From NCBI GenBank assembly GCA_964581605.1, contig CAZOPF010000075.1, forward strand, positions 1-29,098: a stretch of 29,098 nucleotides of DNA, read 5' to 3'. A model generated the notes under the pieces. It saw only the letters and a program-made list of their open reading frames with translations, did not search any database and was not told where the DNA came from. A program made the translations under genes and the position numbers. Origin of the DNA: CAADGU01 sp964581605. Its GTDB lineage: Bacteria; Chloroflexota; Anaerolineae; Promineifilales; Promineifilaceae. Below are positions 7,542 to 16,478 of the stretch, piece by piece. Positions within the stretch are counted from its first letter, which is position 1, and each line of letters begins with the position of its first letter.

Positions 7542-8146
7542 GGCAAAACGTCAGAAATGTTGAAGGGGTGCCCGGCGAAATTGGCAAAAGTCAGGTCATG
7601 GAAGGGCAGATGGTGGTGCGCTTGCAGTTGGGCCATGAGCGCCAGGTAATTGGTGAGCAGGCGGTGATTCCAATCCAGCCCTAGTTGGGCAGCGGCCGTT
7701 TTGATAGCCGCTTCTGGCCCTTCCAATTCCACAAAGTTGCCAAAGGGCAGCTCGTCCAGCACTACTTCCACTTCGCCTAACTGGAATGTTTCACGGTACT
7801 TTTCATACACCTGCACCGGGCTGTAACCGAGGCGTTGGAAAAGCAGCACGGCCGTCTCCCCATCACTCGCCTGGAACTCAATCTCTTCCCGCACTTTGGC
7901 CTCACTGTCTGGTAAGGTGATCGTGTCGCTTTTGAAGGTAACAGTTACAGTGGTATCTTGCCGCACCCGTAACAACTGCCGTTTTTGTAATAACTGCTGG
8001 TCCGGTGTGTCCAGACGCAGGTTGCGTTCAAAGACGCGCGGTTTGCTGAGGGTGGCCCCCAGAGAGAGCAAAGTTTGGCGCACGGCCGTATGCTCCGCCA
8101 CCCAAAACTTTACCTCCACCTCCAGCCGATCATCCTGCCGCGCCAT
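7511..8146 (-). CDS. CYTH domain protein (class IV adenylate cyclase/triphosphatase type)
   Basis: 211 residues from the ATG at 8146, chosen for the AGGGGTAAGG ribosome site and because the CYTH signature EVEVKF (ExExK) follows within 15 residues. Other features of the triphosphate tunnel metalloenzyme fold are visible: FERNLRLDTPDQQLLQKRQLLRVRQ, VTFKSD, EEIEF, YEKYRETF, EVVLDELPFGNFVELEG. The family binds triphosphates with Mg2+ and includes CyaB-type adenylate cyclases, thiamine triphosphatases and inorganic triphosphatases; which applies here cannot be told. The C-terminal ~30 residues (HHHLPFHDLTF onwards) lie beyond the domain. It is 52 bases after the aminotransferase gene, likely co-transcribed. 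Its 3' end overlaps the PqqB-like gene. Confidence 0.88.
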   Translation of the reverse strand: MARQDDRLEVEVKFWVAEHTAVRQTLLSLGATLSKPRVFERNLRLDTPDQQLLQKRQLLRVRQDTTVTVTFKSDTITLPDSEAKVREEIEFQASDGETAVLLFQRLGYSPVQVYEKYRETFQLGEVEVVLDELPFGNFVELEGPEAAIKTAAAQLGLDWNHRLLTNYLALMAQLQAHHHLPFHDLTFANFAGHPFNISDVLPQSLFVSLNC

Positions 8147-8198
8147 TGCCTTACCCCTGTTGGCACTCCAAAAGCCGAAAGCTGCTTTCGACATTAGA

Positions 8199-9542
8199 TT
8201 ACCGATCACGCATCACGGCCGCAATTGCCTCCCGCACAATCTCCACTATCGTATCCACCTCAGCCTCCGTCACAATCAGCGGCGGGGCCAGCAGCAGGCT
8301 TTCCCCCTTGGCGCGGGTGAGCAGCCCCCGTTCCAGACACGCCTTGAGGATGGGAGCGGCGATGTTGGCTGATGCTTTGGTTTCCCGGTCGGCCACAAAC
8401 TCCACCGCACACATCAACCCCAACCCGCGCACATTGCCAATGCAGTCAAACTCTGCCGCCAGCGCCAACAAACCGGCCAGCAACCGCCCACCCATTGTCC
8501 GGGCGCGTTCCGGTAACTCTTCCGTTTCGATAATGTCCAGGTTTGCCAACGCCACTGCGCAGCAGGTGGCATGGCCGGAATAGGTGTAGGCGTGCATCCA
8601 CGTCTGCGCGGGCGGCGCACTCAAAATCACCTCTTTGATCCCATCCGAAAGCTGGATGCCACCCAACGGCAGGTAGCCGCTGGTAATTCCTTTGGCAAAC
8701 GAAAGAATGTCTGGCTGGACGCCGTAGCGGCTGAGAGCAAACGGTTCCCCCGTGCGCCCAAAGCCAGTAATCACCTCATCGGCCATGAACAGCACCTCGT
8801 ACTGGTCACAAATCTGGCGAATACGTGGGAAATAATCGGGCGGCGGCACAATCACCCCCCCCGCACCCTGCACCGGCTCGGCGATGAAGGCGGCCACCGT
8901 CTCCGGCCCTTCCCGGAGGATGGCTTCTTCCAGAGCGCGGGCGGCCGCTTCGCCAATCGTTTCACCCGTTTTCACATCTCCGGCAAAACGGTAGGGGTAT
9001 GGGGCGACGATGTGCAGGAATTCAGGCACACGTGGCTCAAACATCGGCCAATAGGGGGTGATGCCGGTGGCGCTCATCGCGGCCAGCGTTACGCCATGAT
9101 AGGCGTCCTGGCGGGCGATGATTTTGACCTTGCCCGGTTTGCCCAGCCGCTTCCAGTAGTAGCGGGCGGTTTTGAAGGCGCTCTCGTTGGCTTCTGCGCC
9201 GCCGGAAGTGAAATAGGTGTAGTTGAGATGGGGATAGGCATATCCGGCCAGCCGTTCGGCCAATTCGATGACCGGCAGGTTGGCCAGCCCGGCATAGTTG
9301 GAGCAGTAAGCAAGCTGGCTCATCTGCTGCCGGGCGGCGTTGGCAAGTTCGACACGGCCGTACCCCACCAACACATTCCACAATGCCGACAGCCCATCAA
9401 TGAGGGTACGGCCGTCTACCGTATGCAAATAAATCCCCTGGCCCGATGCCACAATCAGGGGGGCCGCATGGCTGTTTGGGTGATGCAACGGGTGTAGCAG
9501 GTGGTCGCGGTCTTGCTCTAGCAGCGTGGCGGGGTCGATCAT
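8199..9542 (-). CDS. Class III PLP-dependent aminotransferase (omega-aminotransferase type)
   Basis: 447 residues, full family length. Fold-type I class III motifs: SALWNVLVGYGR near the N-terminus, FTSGGAEANESAFKTAR, AFIAEPVQGAGGVIVPP, ADEVITGFGRTG (Asp255 binds the PLP pyridine nitrogen) and SFAKGITSGYLPLGG with the PLP-binding Lys284. The enzyme moves an amino group between an amine or omega-amino acid and a keto acid such as pyruvate; the substrate (beta-alanine, putrescine, taurine or similar) cannot be fixed from sequence. It is transcribed from the 9543-9848 gap, divergent from P450, and probably carries the CYTH gene downstream. Confidence 0.94.
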   Translation of the reverse strand: MIDPATLLEQDRDHLLHPLHHPNSHAAPLIVASGQGIYLHTVDGRTLIDGLSALWNVLVGYGRVELANAARQQMSQLAYCSNYAGLANLPVIELAERLAGYAYPHLNYTYFTSGGAEANESAFKTARYYWKRLGKPGKVKIIARQDAYHGVTLAAMSATGITPYWPMFEPRVPEFLHIVAPYPYRFAGDVKTGETIGEAAARALEEAILREGPETVAAFIAEPVQGAGGVIVPPPDYFPRIRQICDQYEVLFMADEVITGFGRTGEPFALSRYGVQPDILSFAKGITSGYLPLGGIQLSDGIKEVILSAPPAQTWMHAYTYSGHATCCAVALANLDIIETEELPERARTMGGRLLAGLLALAAEFDCIGNVRGLGLMCAVEFVADRETKASANIAAPILKACLERGLLTRAKGESLLLAPPLIVTEAEVDTIVEIVREAIAAVMRDR

Positions 9543-9552
9543 CGTATCCTCC

Positions 9553-9606
9553 GTTAGCCGTAATCCGTAATCCGGCGGTTTACGGAATACGAATTACGAT
9601 TTACGG
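9553..9606. repeat. CGTAATC microrepeat palindrome
   Basis: The 306-base gap 9543-9848 between the divergent aminotransferase and P450 genes holds this element: CGTAATCCGTAATCCGG, then TTTACGGAATACGAATTACG in facing orientation. Two ACGGCCGT octamers follow (near 9619 and 9675). Beyond these I see only unassigned promoter sequence for the two genes, with no convincing -35/-10 pair. Confidence 0.6.
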
Positions 9607-9848
9607 GAATATAGCGTAACGGCCGTGATTGTTCAAAATTGTGTGATAAACTTGCGGCAGACAGCTTTTAGCCTACGGCCGTTAACCTGCATATAAGTTG
9701 GCGTCACGAAGTTTTCGCCACTTCCGTGAGGCTACAACGGATGGAGAAATAAAAGGATAATTTTCCAGAGGGGAATCCGTTCAATTCTTTATCCACTGTA
9801 GTCATGGCGAAAAAGTAAAGACATTACCCACATAACAACGGAGAGACC

Positions 9849-11198
9849 ATGACAGCCACAATCGAGCCAAAACCCATCCCCACGGCCCCTGGCCTGCCCA
9901 TTCTAGGTAATCTACGGGAAATTCAGAAAAAAGAGATTCTCAAGTTTGCCGAAGATCTGCGCCTTACACAGGGCGACCTGGTGCAGTTCAAAGTTGGCCC
10001 GTTCCCCATGGTGTTCACCTGCCACCCTGACCACCTGTACCATGTCTTTGTGCGCAATGCGGCCAATTACATCAAAGGGCCAAATTATGACCGGCTGCGG
10101 TTGCTCATGGGCAATGGCCTTGTTACCAGCGAGGGCGAGCTATGGCGGCAACAACGCCGCCTGATCCAGCCCACCTTCACCCCCAAAGCGGTGCTGCAAT
10201 TTCACCACATGATGGTGCAGATCACCCAAAAAATGAGTGAACGCTGGCAATCTTCCATCGGCCAAACCATCCACGTAGACGAGGAGATGATGCGCCTGAC
10301 CATGGGAGTGATTGGGCAGGCTATGTTTAGCATAGACCTGACCGAACAGGCATTAGAGGTGGGGCAGGCGTTTGGCGTTACCTTTCAATACATTGGTGAA
10401 GGCACGTCCAAACCATTTGTGCCGCCGCTGGTTGTGCCCACACCAGGTAATGTCCGCTTCAAACGGGCACTGGAAACGATACACCGCTTTATTGACGAGC
10501 GCATCGCCTACGGCCGTACCCATCCCACCGACCAAAACATCCTCACCATGCTCCTGCAAGCCCGCGATGAAGAAACTAATGTGGGCATGGATGAACAGCA
10601 GCTGCGCGATGAAGTGATCACCCTCTTTTTTGCCGGTTTTGAAACCACCGCCCGCACCCTCACCTGGGCCTTTTATCTGCTGTCACAGCACCCAGATAAA
10701 CGGGAAAAGCTACAGGCTGAGGTAGACACCGTATTGGCCGGTCGCCAACCGACCACCGAAGACCTTTTCCGGCTGACCTACACCCGAATGGTCGCCGATG
10801 AGACATTGCGCCTTTACCCCCCCACCGGCTTTGTGGCCCGCCAGGCTAAAGAGGATGACCAACTGGGTGACTATCGCGTACCGGCCGGCACCATTCTCAT
10901 GATCAGCCCCCACGTCACCCACCGCCTGCCCGAACTATGGCCGGAGCCGGAGCAGTTTGAGCCGGAGCGGTTTACACCAGGCAAACTGACCGATATGCAC
11001 AAATGCGCCTATGTGCCCTTTGTCACCGGGCCGCGTGTCTGCATTGGCAATAGCTTCGCTTTGCTGGAAATTGTAATCGCGCTGGCTATGCTGGCCCAGG
11101 TATATCAACTGGACATGCCCCCCCGCCAGATCAAAGGAGCGTTTATTGGCACCACCCGCCCCACAGAAGAGATCAGGATGATGTTGCACGGCCGCTAA
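9849..11198 (+). CDS. Cytochrome P450
   Basis: 449 residues without a membrane anchor, so a soluble bacterial P450. The haem-binding loop is FVTGPRVCIGNSFAL with the thiolate Cys398; the first Gly of the usual FxxGxRxCxG is present, with Pro before Arg. The I-helix oxygen-activation motif is FFAGFETTARTLTW, the ExxR motif is ADETLRLYPP, and PEQFEPERF is the PERF motif. The pattern resembles fatty-acid-type (CYP102/CYP4-like) enzymes in sequence style, but the substrate is not deducible. No ferredoxin or reductase gene is next to it, so it must use electron carriers coded elsewhere. A GGAGAG ribosome site precedes the ATG. Confidence 0.95.
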   Translation: MTATIEPKPIPTAPGLPILGNLREIQKKEILKFAEDLRLTQGDLVQFKVGPFPMVFTCHPDHLYHVFVRNAANYIKGPNYDRLRLLMGNGLVTSEGELWRQQRRLIQPTFTPKAVLQFHHMMVQITQKMSERWQSSIGQTIHVDEEMMRLTMGVIGQAMFSIDLTEQALEVGQAFGVTFQYIGEGTSKPFVPPLVVPTPGNVRFKRALETIHRFIDERIAYGRTHPTDQNILTMLLQARDEETNVGMDEQQLRDEVITLFFAGFETTARTLTWAFYLLSQHPDKREKLQAEVDTVLAGRQPTTEDLFRLTYTRMVADETLRLYPPTGFVARQAKEDDQLGDYRVPAGTILMISPHVTHRLPELWPEPEQFEPERFTPGKLTDMHKCAYVPFVTGPRVCIGNSFALLEIVIALAMLAQVYQLDMPPRQIKGAFIGTTRPTEEIRMMLHGR

Positions 11199-11304
11199 TG
11201 AAACAACCAGTTGCAAGTGGCAAGTAACCTGCGCCTGAAACTGCCCACCTGCCACCAGCTCTGTTTTTACCAGATGCGGCTGGCGCAGATGCGCAAGGAA
11301 CAGG

Positions 11305-14300
11305 ATGGATCAGATTGATACCCGGCTAGAAACTGCGCGCCAGGAATTACTTGATCTTGGCCTGCGTAACCCACTTATCAATTACCGGCCGTTGAAAGCC
11401 AGAAGCCTGGAGATTGTGCAGGAACGGCCGTCCACCCTCCTGCCCCTGCTGGTAGAAAATGGTGTCGTCTTCACTTTCCTGCCCCAACCGGAGGCCGCGC
11501 CCGACGAACCCGGCACGCCGGGCCAGCCGGGAACCGACCCCCTGACCGACAACCAGTTGCAAACGCCCTACAACTCGGCCGAATTGCAAAAGCGGCTGTT
11601 GAACAGTTATTACACGGCCGTCGCCGCCATCGAAGAGCAGGGCGTCAACATTCTCTACCTGGCCTTGGGCCTGTTGCGCTGGCGCGAAACGCCAAATGCC
11701 GAAGTCGCCCGCCGCGCTCCGCTGCTGCTCATCCCCGTCGCCCTCAACCGCGACAGCGCCGACAGCCGTTTTACGCTGGCCTACACCGGCGCAGAAATCC
11801 AGGACAACCCCTCCTTGCGCCTGAAACTGGCCGCCGATTTTGGCCTGACATTACCAGAACTGCCCTCCACCGACGTGCCCGATGTGGCTGCCTATTTTGC
11901 CCAGGTGGCCCAGATTGTGGCGGGCATGAGCGGTTGGCGGGTGGAGGAAACGGCCGTCCACCTCGGCTTCTTCTCCTTCAGCAAACTGCTCATGGTGGCC
12001 GACCTGGACGCCGCCAACTGGCCCGCCGGTCGCCGCCCGGCCGACCATCCCGTTTTGCAATCCCTCTTGCACCCCGACGGCTTTAGTGAAAGTGGCGGTA
12101 TCCCCGACAATGCTTTTCTGGATGACCTGCTGCCGCTGGACAACAGCTTCCAGGTGGTAGATGCCGATAGTTCCCAGATGCAGGCGATACTGGACGTGCG
12201 CAACGGCCGTCACCTGGTCATCCAAGGCCCCCCCGGCACCGGCAAATCCCAAACCATCACCAACCTCATCGCCGAAGCGTTGGGGCAGGGCAAAACCGTC
12301 CTCTTTGTGGCCGAAAAGATGGCTGCGCTGGAGGTGGTGAAGCGGCGGCTGGACGAGATTGGCCTGGGCGACGCCGCCCTGGAACTGCACAGCCACAAAA
12401 CGACCAAACGCGGTTTTCTGGCGGAACTGGTGCGCACGGTGCAACGGGGACAGCCAAAAGTAGAAGGCCGTCTGCAAGATGGCCGTTTCCCCGCTCTGGA
12501 CGAACTCACCCAACTGCGCCACCGGCTGAACAACTACAGCCGTGCCCTCAACGAACCGATTGGCGAAAGTGGTGTGACGTTGTATCACGCTTACGGCCGT
12601 GCCCTGCAACTGCGAGCACGTCTGGCTGACCATGCGCCTCTGCCCGCGCTCAATCAGGCGGCCATGCAAAACTGGTCACAGCAAACCTACCGGGCGCGGC
12701 TGGCCCAACTGACTGCGCTGCAAACCTGCCTGCAACAGATGGGCGTCCCGGCCGCGCATCCTCTGGCGGGCAGCCGTTTAGCAGAATTCAACGAGGCCAC
12801 CATCCCCCTCATTCGCCAGCACAGCCAGGATGCCCTGCACGCGCTGGCTCGTCTAACTGAGGCGGCGGCGAACCTGGCGCGGCATCTGGGCACGGCCGTG
12901 CCCCTCTCCCCCGCTGCTCTGGACAAACTGCTCTTCGACGCCCACCAACTGCTGGTCGCGCCCACCCTGTACGCGGTGGATGTGCAGGCGGCTGCCTGGC
13001 GTGAACAGGCCGAGCCGCTCCTGGCGGCATTAGAAGCCGGGCAGCAAACGGCCCGCGCCCACGCCGAATTTGACACCTGGCTCATCCCCGAAGCGTGGGC
13101 ACAAGAGGTGCTGCCCATTCGCCAGGGGTTGATGGCCGGGCCAAAACGGTGGCGGTCACTCTCCGGCCGTTACCGGGCGGCGCGGCAGCAGTTGGCCGGG
13201 TTGTGCCGCCGTGCTATGCCGGATGAATGGGAGCAGCAGGTGGCATTGGTGGATGCGATTCTGGATGTGCAGCGTGTACGGCCGTTGCTGGCGCAAATGA
13301 CCCCGCTTTTGGCCCAACTCTTTTCTGTGCGCTGGCAAAAAGAGGAGTCCGATTGGGCCGACCTGCTGCGGGTGGGGCGCTGGCTGGTAGGGATGCACCG
13401 GGAAATCGAGACCGGTCAGGTGGATCCCGCGCTGTTGGCCTATGCCGCCCAGGGGGTTCATGGCGATTGGTTGCGGGCAGCGATTGCCGGGATTGAAGCG
13501 GCGAAGGGGGAGAGGGGCACGGCCGTAGCCCACCTCTTCGCCTGCCTCCAATGGGACGAAACGCTGCGCCTGGGGCCAAACCAGAGCTTTGCCGCTGCCC
13601 CCTTTGCCGAACAGCAGCACATCCTGGCGCAAATCAACGCCGCCGCCGACCGCCTGCCGGAGATGGCCGCGTATAACCGGGCGGCCAACGAATGGCACAC
13701 GGCTGGTTTGCCCGATGTGGCTGAGGTGGCCTACGGCTGGCCGGCCGGCCCGGCACACCTGACCAACCTGTTCAATCTGGCCTGGTTCACCAGCCTGATC
13801 GAAAAAGCGGCCGCCACCCATCCCCAGTTGCACGGGGCGAGCAGCGCCGCGCAAGATGAAGCCGTGCGCCGCTTTCAGGAGCTAGACCGGGAATTTCTGG
13901 CCGCCAACCGCCTCCGGTTAGCTGACGCCCACTGGCAACGGCTGCCCCGTTATACGGCCGTCGGGCAAATGGGGCGGCTGCAAACGGAAATGGGCAAACA
14001 GCGGGCGCACAAACCGATTCGGACGCTCATGCAGGAAGCGGGTACGGCCGTGCAGCGTATCAAACCACTTTTTATGATGAGTCCGCTCTCCATCGCCACC
14101 TTCTTGCCGCCAGATAGCGTGAGTTTTGATCTGGTGATATTTGACGAAGCCAGCCAGGTGCGGCCGGTGGATGCCTTTGGCGCAATTTTGCGTGGACGGC
14201 AGGTGGTCATCGTCGGCGACGGCCGTCAGTTGCCACCCACGAGTTTTTTTGAGCGGGTGGTAGGAGAGGAGATTGCGAGATTGGGAGATTGGGAGATTGA

Positions 14301-16071
14301 CGAAGCTTCTGATCCCCCAATTACCCAATTACCCAATTACCCAATTACCTCCCCCGAAAGCATCCTCGACCTTTTCTGCACCCAACACGCCCCCCAACGC
14401 CTGTTGCGCTGGCATTATCGCAGCCGCCATGAGTCGCTGATTGCCATTTCCAACCGTGCCTTTTATGAGCGGCAACTGGTCATTTTCCCCAGCCCGGACG
14501 CGGGGCGGCAGGAGGTGGGGCTGCGGCTGCATGTACACCGGCACACGGTCTATGACCGGGGGCGCAGCCGCACCAATCCGGCCGAGGCGCAGTTAGTAGC
14601 GGAGGCGGTGATGGCTCATGCGCGGGCGCAGCTGGCCGCCGATGCCCCGTTGAGCCTGGGGGTGGTGGCCTTTAGTGCCAGCCAGAGCGAGGCGGTGCGG
14701 AATGCGGTGGAGCAGTTGCGCCGGGCTGACCCGTCGCTGGAACCATTTTTTGCGGCCAACCACTCCGAACCGTTTTTTGTGAAGAATCTGGAGAATGTGC
14801 AGGGTGATGAGCGGGATGTGATTTTGATTAGCATGGGGTACGGCCGTGCGGCCGATGGCTCCCTCTCACTCAACTTTGGGCCGCTGAACCTGCCGGGTGG
14901 CGAACGGCGGCTGAATGTACTCATCAGCCGTGCCCGGCAGCGGTGCGAGATTTTCACCAACTTTGCGCCGGATGACCTGGACGCGGATCGGGTGGAAGCG
15001 CGTAGCATTGCCATTTTGAAGGACTATTTACAATATGCGCAAACCGGGCAGCTACCCATGCTGGCCCCCGATCAGGCGTCGCAGGTGGCGCCATTTGAAG
15101 AGGTGGTGGCGGCCGTGTTGCGGGCGCAGGGGTATGGCGTGGCGCAGCGTGTGGGGGACGGCCCGGTGCGGGTTGACCTGGCGCTGCGGGATGAGGCGCG
15201 GCCAGGTTATTACCGGCTGGGGCTGGAATGTGATGGGGATAATTACCATCTGGCGCGTTCGGCACGGGACCGCGACCGGATTCAGGCGGAGGTGCTGGCG
15301 CAGTTGGGCTGGCGTGTGGGGCGGGTGTGGAGCCACGCCTGGTGGCATGATCCGGCGGGGGAACAGGCGCGGTTGCTGGCGATGGTTGAAGATGGAGAGA
15401 GGACGGCCGTACCCCCTGCTGCCCCTATGCCTGTTTTGCGCTATGAGGTGGGGAAGACGGCCGTTGCTCCCCGCCCCATCCCTGATTACCAGATGGCCCA
15501 AATCAGCCTGCCTGCCAGCAAAGCATCCTTTCATCGCCGCTACCGGGAATATGCCTCGTTTCGGGAGGAGGTGCTGCGCCAGTTGGAGATGGTGGTCACG
15601 GCCGAATCACCCATTCACATGATGGAGGCGATGCGGCGGCTGTGGCTGGCAGCGGGTTATAAGGTGGTGACGGCCAATGAGGGGATTGCTGGGCAGATGG
15701 TGGAATCGCTGACGGCGAACGGCCGTATCCGGCGGCGCGGTGATTTTTTGTGGTCGGTGATGATGACACGGCCGTTGGTGCGGAATCGGGCGCATTTACC
15801 CACCCCATCGCGCAAGTTTGAGCTGATTGCCCCGGAAGAGGTGGAGGAAGCGGTGCTGCTGGTTGTTCGGGATGCGGTGTGTGTGGGTAGAGAGGAAATT
15901 CCGTTGGCGGTGGGGCGGTTGTTTGGTTTTCGGCAGGTGAGCGAGAGGGCGGAGACGGCCGTGCAAGCGGCGGTGGAGCGATTGGTACGATGGGGGCGGG
16001 TGACGGCTGTGGTGACGGCCGTTGGGGAGCAGTTATCCACAGTTGTTGACTTATTACAACAAAACTCTTGA
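11305..16071 (+). CDS. DUF4011 / superfamily I helicase / PD-(D/E)XK-Vsr-like nuclease / DUF3320 protein
   Basis: 1588 residues. The N-terminal ~250 (ARQELLDLGLRNPLINYR onwards) is the DUF4011 type. A split superfamily I helicase follows: Walker A GPPGTGKSQT near residue 310, a long helical insertion, Walker B LVIFDEASQV near 945, VVIVGDGRQLPP near 970, and the C-terminal helicase motifs NVQGDERDVILISMGYGR and LNVLISRARQRCEIF. Residues about 1265-1345 form a DUF559/Vsr-like restriction-endonuclease fold (RVDLAL, LGLECDGDNYHLARSARDRDR, LGWRVGRVWSHAWW). The C-terminus is DUF3320-like. Proteins of this architecture have been reported, as I recall, as single-gene antiphage systems. AAGGAACAGG precedes the ATG. 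Residues about 988-1017 are encoded by an inserted microrepeat. Nucleic-acid degradation on invader recognition is inferred. Confidence 0.9.
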   Translation: MDQIDTRLETARQELLDLGLRNPLINYRPLKARSLEIVQERPSTLLPLLVENGVVFTFLPQPEAAPDEPGTPGQPGTDPLTDNQLQTPYNSAELQKRLLNSYYTAVAAIEEQGVNILYLALGLLRWRETPNAEVARRAPLLLIPVALNRDSADSRFTLAYTGAEIQDNPSLRLKLAADFGLTLPELPSTDVPDVAAYFAQVAQIVAGMSGWRVEETAVHLGFFSFSKLLMVADLDAANWPAGRRPADHPVLQSLLHPDGFSESGGIPDNAFLDDLLPLDNSFQVVDADSSQMQAILDVRNGRHLVIQGPPGTGKSQTITNLIAEALGQGKTVLFVAEKMAALEVVKRRLDEIGLGDAALELHSHKTTKRGFLAELVRTVQRGQPKVEGRLQDGRFPALDELTQLRHRLNNYSRALNEPIGESGVTLYHAYGRALQLRARLADHAPLPALNQAAMQNWSQQTYRARLAQLTALQTCLQQMGVPAAHPLAGSRLAEFNEATIPLIRQHSQDALHALARLTEAAANLARHLGTAVPLSPAALDKLLFDAHQLLVAPTLYAVDVQAAAWREQAEPLLAALEAGQQTARAHAEFDTWLIPEAWAQEVLPIRQGLMAGPKRWRSLSGRYRAARQQLAGLCRRAMPDEWEQQVALVDAILDVQRVRPLLAQMTPLLAQLFSVRWQKEESDWADLLRVGRWLVGMHREIETGQVDPALLAYAAQGVHGDWLRAAIAGIEAAKGERGTAVAHLFACLQWDETLRLGPNQSFAAAPFAEQQHILAQINAAADRLPEMAAYNRAANEWHTAGLPDVAEVAYGWPAGPAHLTNLFNLAWFTSLIEKAAATHPQLHGASSAAQDEAVRRFQELDREFLAANRLRLADAHWQRLPRYTAVGQMGRLQTEMGKQRAHKPIRTLMQEAGTAVQRIKPLFMMSPLSIATFLPPDSVSFDLVIFDEASQVRPVDAFGAILRGRQVVIVGDGRQLPPTSFFERVVGEEIARLGDWEIDEASDPPITQLPNYPITSPESILDLFCTQHAPQRLLRWHYRSRHESLIAISNRAFYERQLVIFPSPDAGRQEVGLRLHVHRHTVYDRGRSRTNPAEAQLVAEAVMAHARAQLAADAPLSLGVVAFSASQSEAVRNAVEQLRRADPSLEPFFAANHSEPFFVKNLENVQGDERDVILISMGYGRAADGSLSLNFGPLNLPGGERRLNVLISRARQRCEIFTNFAPDDLDADRVEARSIAILKDYLQYAQTGQLPMLAPDQASQVAPFEEVVAAVLRAQGYGVAQRVGDGPVRVDLALRDEARPGYYRLGLECDGDNYHLARSARDRDRIQAEVLAQLGWRVGRVWSHAWWHDPAGEQARLLAMVEDGERTAVPPAAPMPVLRYEVGKTAVAPRPIPDYQMAQISLPASKASFHRRYREYASFREEVLRQLEMVVTAESPIHMMEAMRRLWLAAGYKVVTANEGIAGQMVESLTANGRIRRRGDFLWSVMMTRPLVRNRAHLPTPSRKFELIAPEEVEEAVLLVVRDAVCVGREEIPLAVGRLFGFRQVSERAETAVQAAVERLVRWGRVTAVVTAVGEQLSTVVDLLQQNS
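14269..14355. repeat. Octamer microrepeat palindrome inside the helicase reading frame
   Basis: Four GAGATTG-type units (GGGAGATT repeated, 14269-14300) face four CAATTACC units (14314-14349), the complement of GGGTAATT. The insertion is in frame and codes for EIARLGDWEIDEA and ITQLPNYPITSP, sitting between the helicase motif with GDGRQLPP and the next conserved helicase segment. Confidence 0.8.
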
Positions 16072-16118
16072 CAGTTACCGGGTTTTGTTGTATTTTTACA
16101 ACAAATAGATTTGTTGTA
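16055..16118. promoter_or_regulatory. Operator array of four TACAACAAA half-sites
   Basis: The 9-mer TACAACAAA occurs at 16055-16063 and 16097-16105, and its complement TTTGTTGTA at 16084-16092 and 16110-16118, all perfect and alternating in orientation. The last three are exactly 13 bases apart with 4-base spacers. The central palindrome (16084-16105) covers the -10 box, so binding should repress. The first half-site lies in the tail of the helicase gene. Confidence 0.75.
16068..16096 (+). promoter_or_regulatory. Sigma-70-type promoter of the small HTH gene
   Basis: TTGACA at 16068-16073, 17 bases, then TATTTT at 16091-16096. The -35 overlaps the stop codon of the helicase gene. The -10 lies in the operator palindrome, and the mRNA start would be near 16103, about 60 bases before the HTH start codon. 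Confidence 0.7.
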
Positions 16119-16162
16119 ATATCCCGCATCGGTGTTGATGCTTCCCAAGTCCATGAGATGCA

Positions 16163-16375
16163 ATGAGTAAGGAAGATTTGCTGGAAAGTTATGCAGGCGT
16201 CCCCGAAGTGGCCAAACGTCTTAATGTACACCCGGAATCCGTCAGACGTCTGATCCGGCAAGGCAAACTCCCCGCTATCAAATTTGGGAACAAATGGCTG
16301 GTAGAAAAAGCAACATTAGAGCAATATGCCAGCCGATACGATCCACGCCCAGGGAATAAAGCAACATTACTGTAA
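16163..16375 (+). CDS. Excisionase/MerR-type helix-turn-helix DNA-binding protein
   Basis: 70 residues forming a single winged HTH of the helix_turn_helix_17/excisionase kind: VPEVAKRLNVHPESVRRLIRQGKLPAIKFGNKWLVEKATLEQY. The fold has the recognition helix followed by the wing KFGNKWLV. No effector domain is present. The gene is preceded by a promoter overlapped by a regular operator array, so autoregulation is likely. It is followed by a strong hairpin (16394-16439) and then ftsZ. Excisionase-type proteins are often phage-related, but no integrase is nearby, so a chromosomal regulator is more likely. The ribosome site is weak. Confidence 0.85.
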   Translation: MSKEDLLESYAGVPEVAKRLNVHPESVRRLIRQGKLPAIKFGNKWLVEKATLEQYASRYDPRPGNKATLL

Positions 16376-16393
16376 TCGGTGAAGATAAGCAGA

Positions 16394-16439
16394 AGAGGAG
16401 CGGGCCGGTCGTAACCGGGAAGAGGTGGCCCGCCCCTCT
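16394..16439 (+). terminator. Strong GC-rich hairpin between the HTH gene and ftsZ
   Basis: AGAGG-A-GCGGGCC pairs with GGCCCGC-C-CCTCT across one mismatch. An inner hairpin CCGGTcgtaACCGG can form instead. There is no T-run, so termination is possible but unproven; an mRNA leader structure is the alternative. Confidence 0.45.
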
Positions 16440-16443
16440 ACTT

Positions 16444-16449
16444 TATAAT
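16444..16449 (+). promoter_or_regulatory. -10 box of ftsZ
   Basis: A perfect TATAAT 30 bases before the ftsZ ATG, directly after the hairpin. No good -35 is seen at 17 bases upstream, which falls inside the hairpin. This suggests ftsZ can be transcribed apart from the HTH gene. Confidence 0.5.
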
Positions 16450-16478
16450 CTTACCAACGTGCAGAAGAGGGTTTACCC

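Noticed and set aside
8571..9497. Plus-strand 308-residue frame
   Set aside because: Antisense to the aminotransferase gene; a long shadow frame typical of GC-rich coding DNA.
11851..12669. Minus-strand 272-residue frame
   Set aside because: Antisense shadow of the DUF4011 helicase gene.
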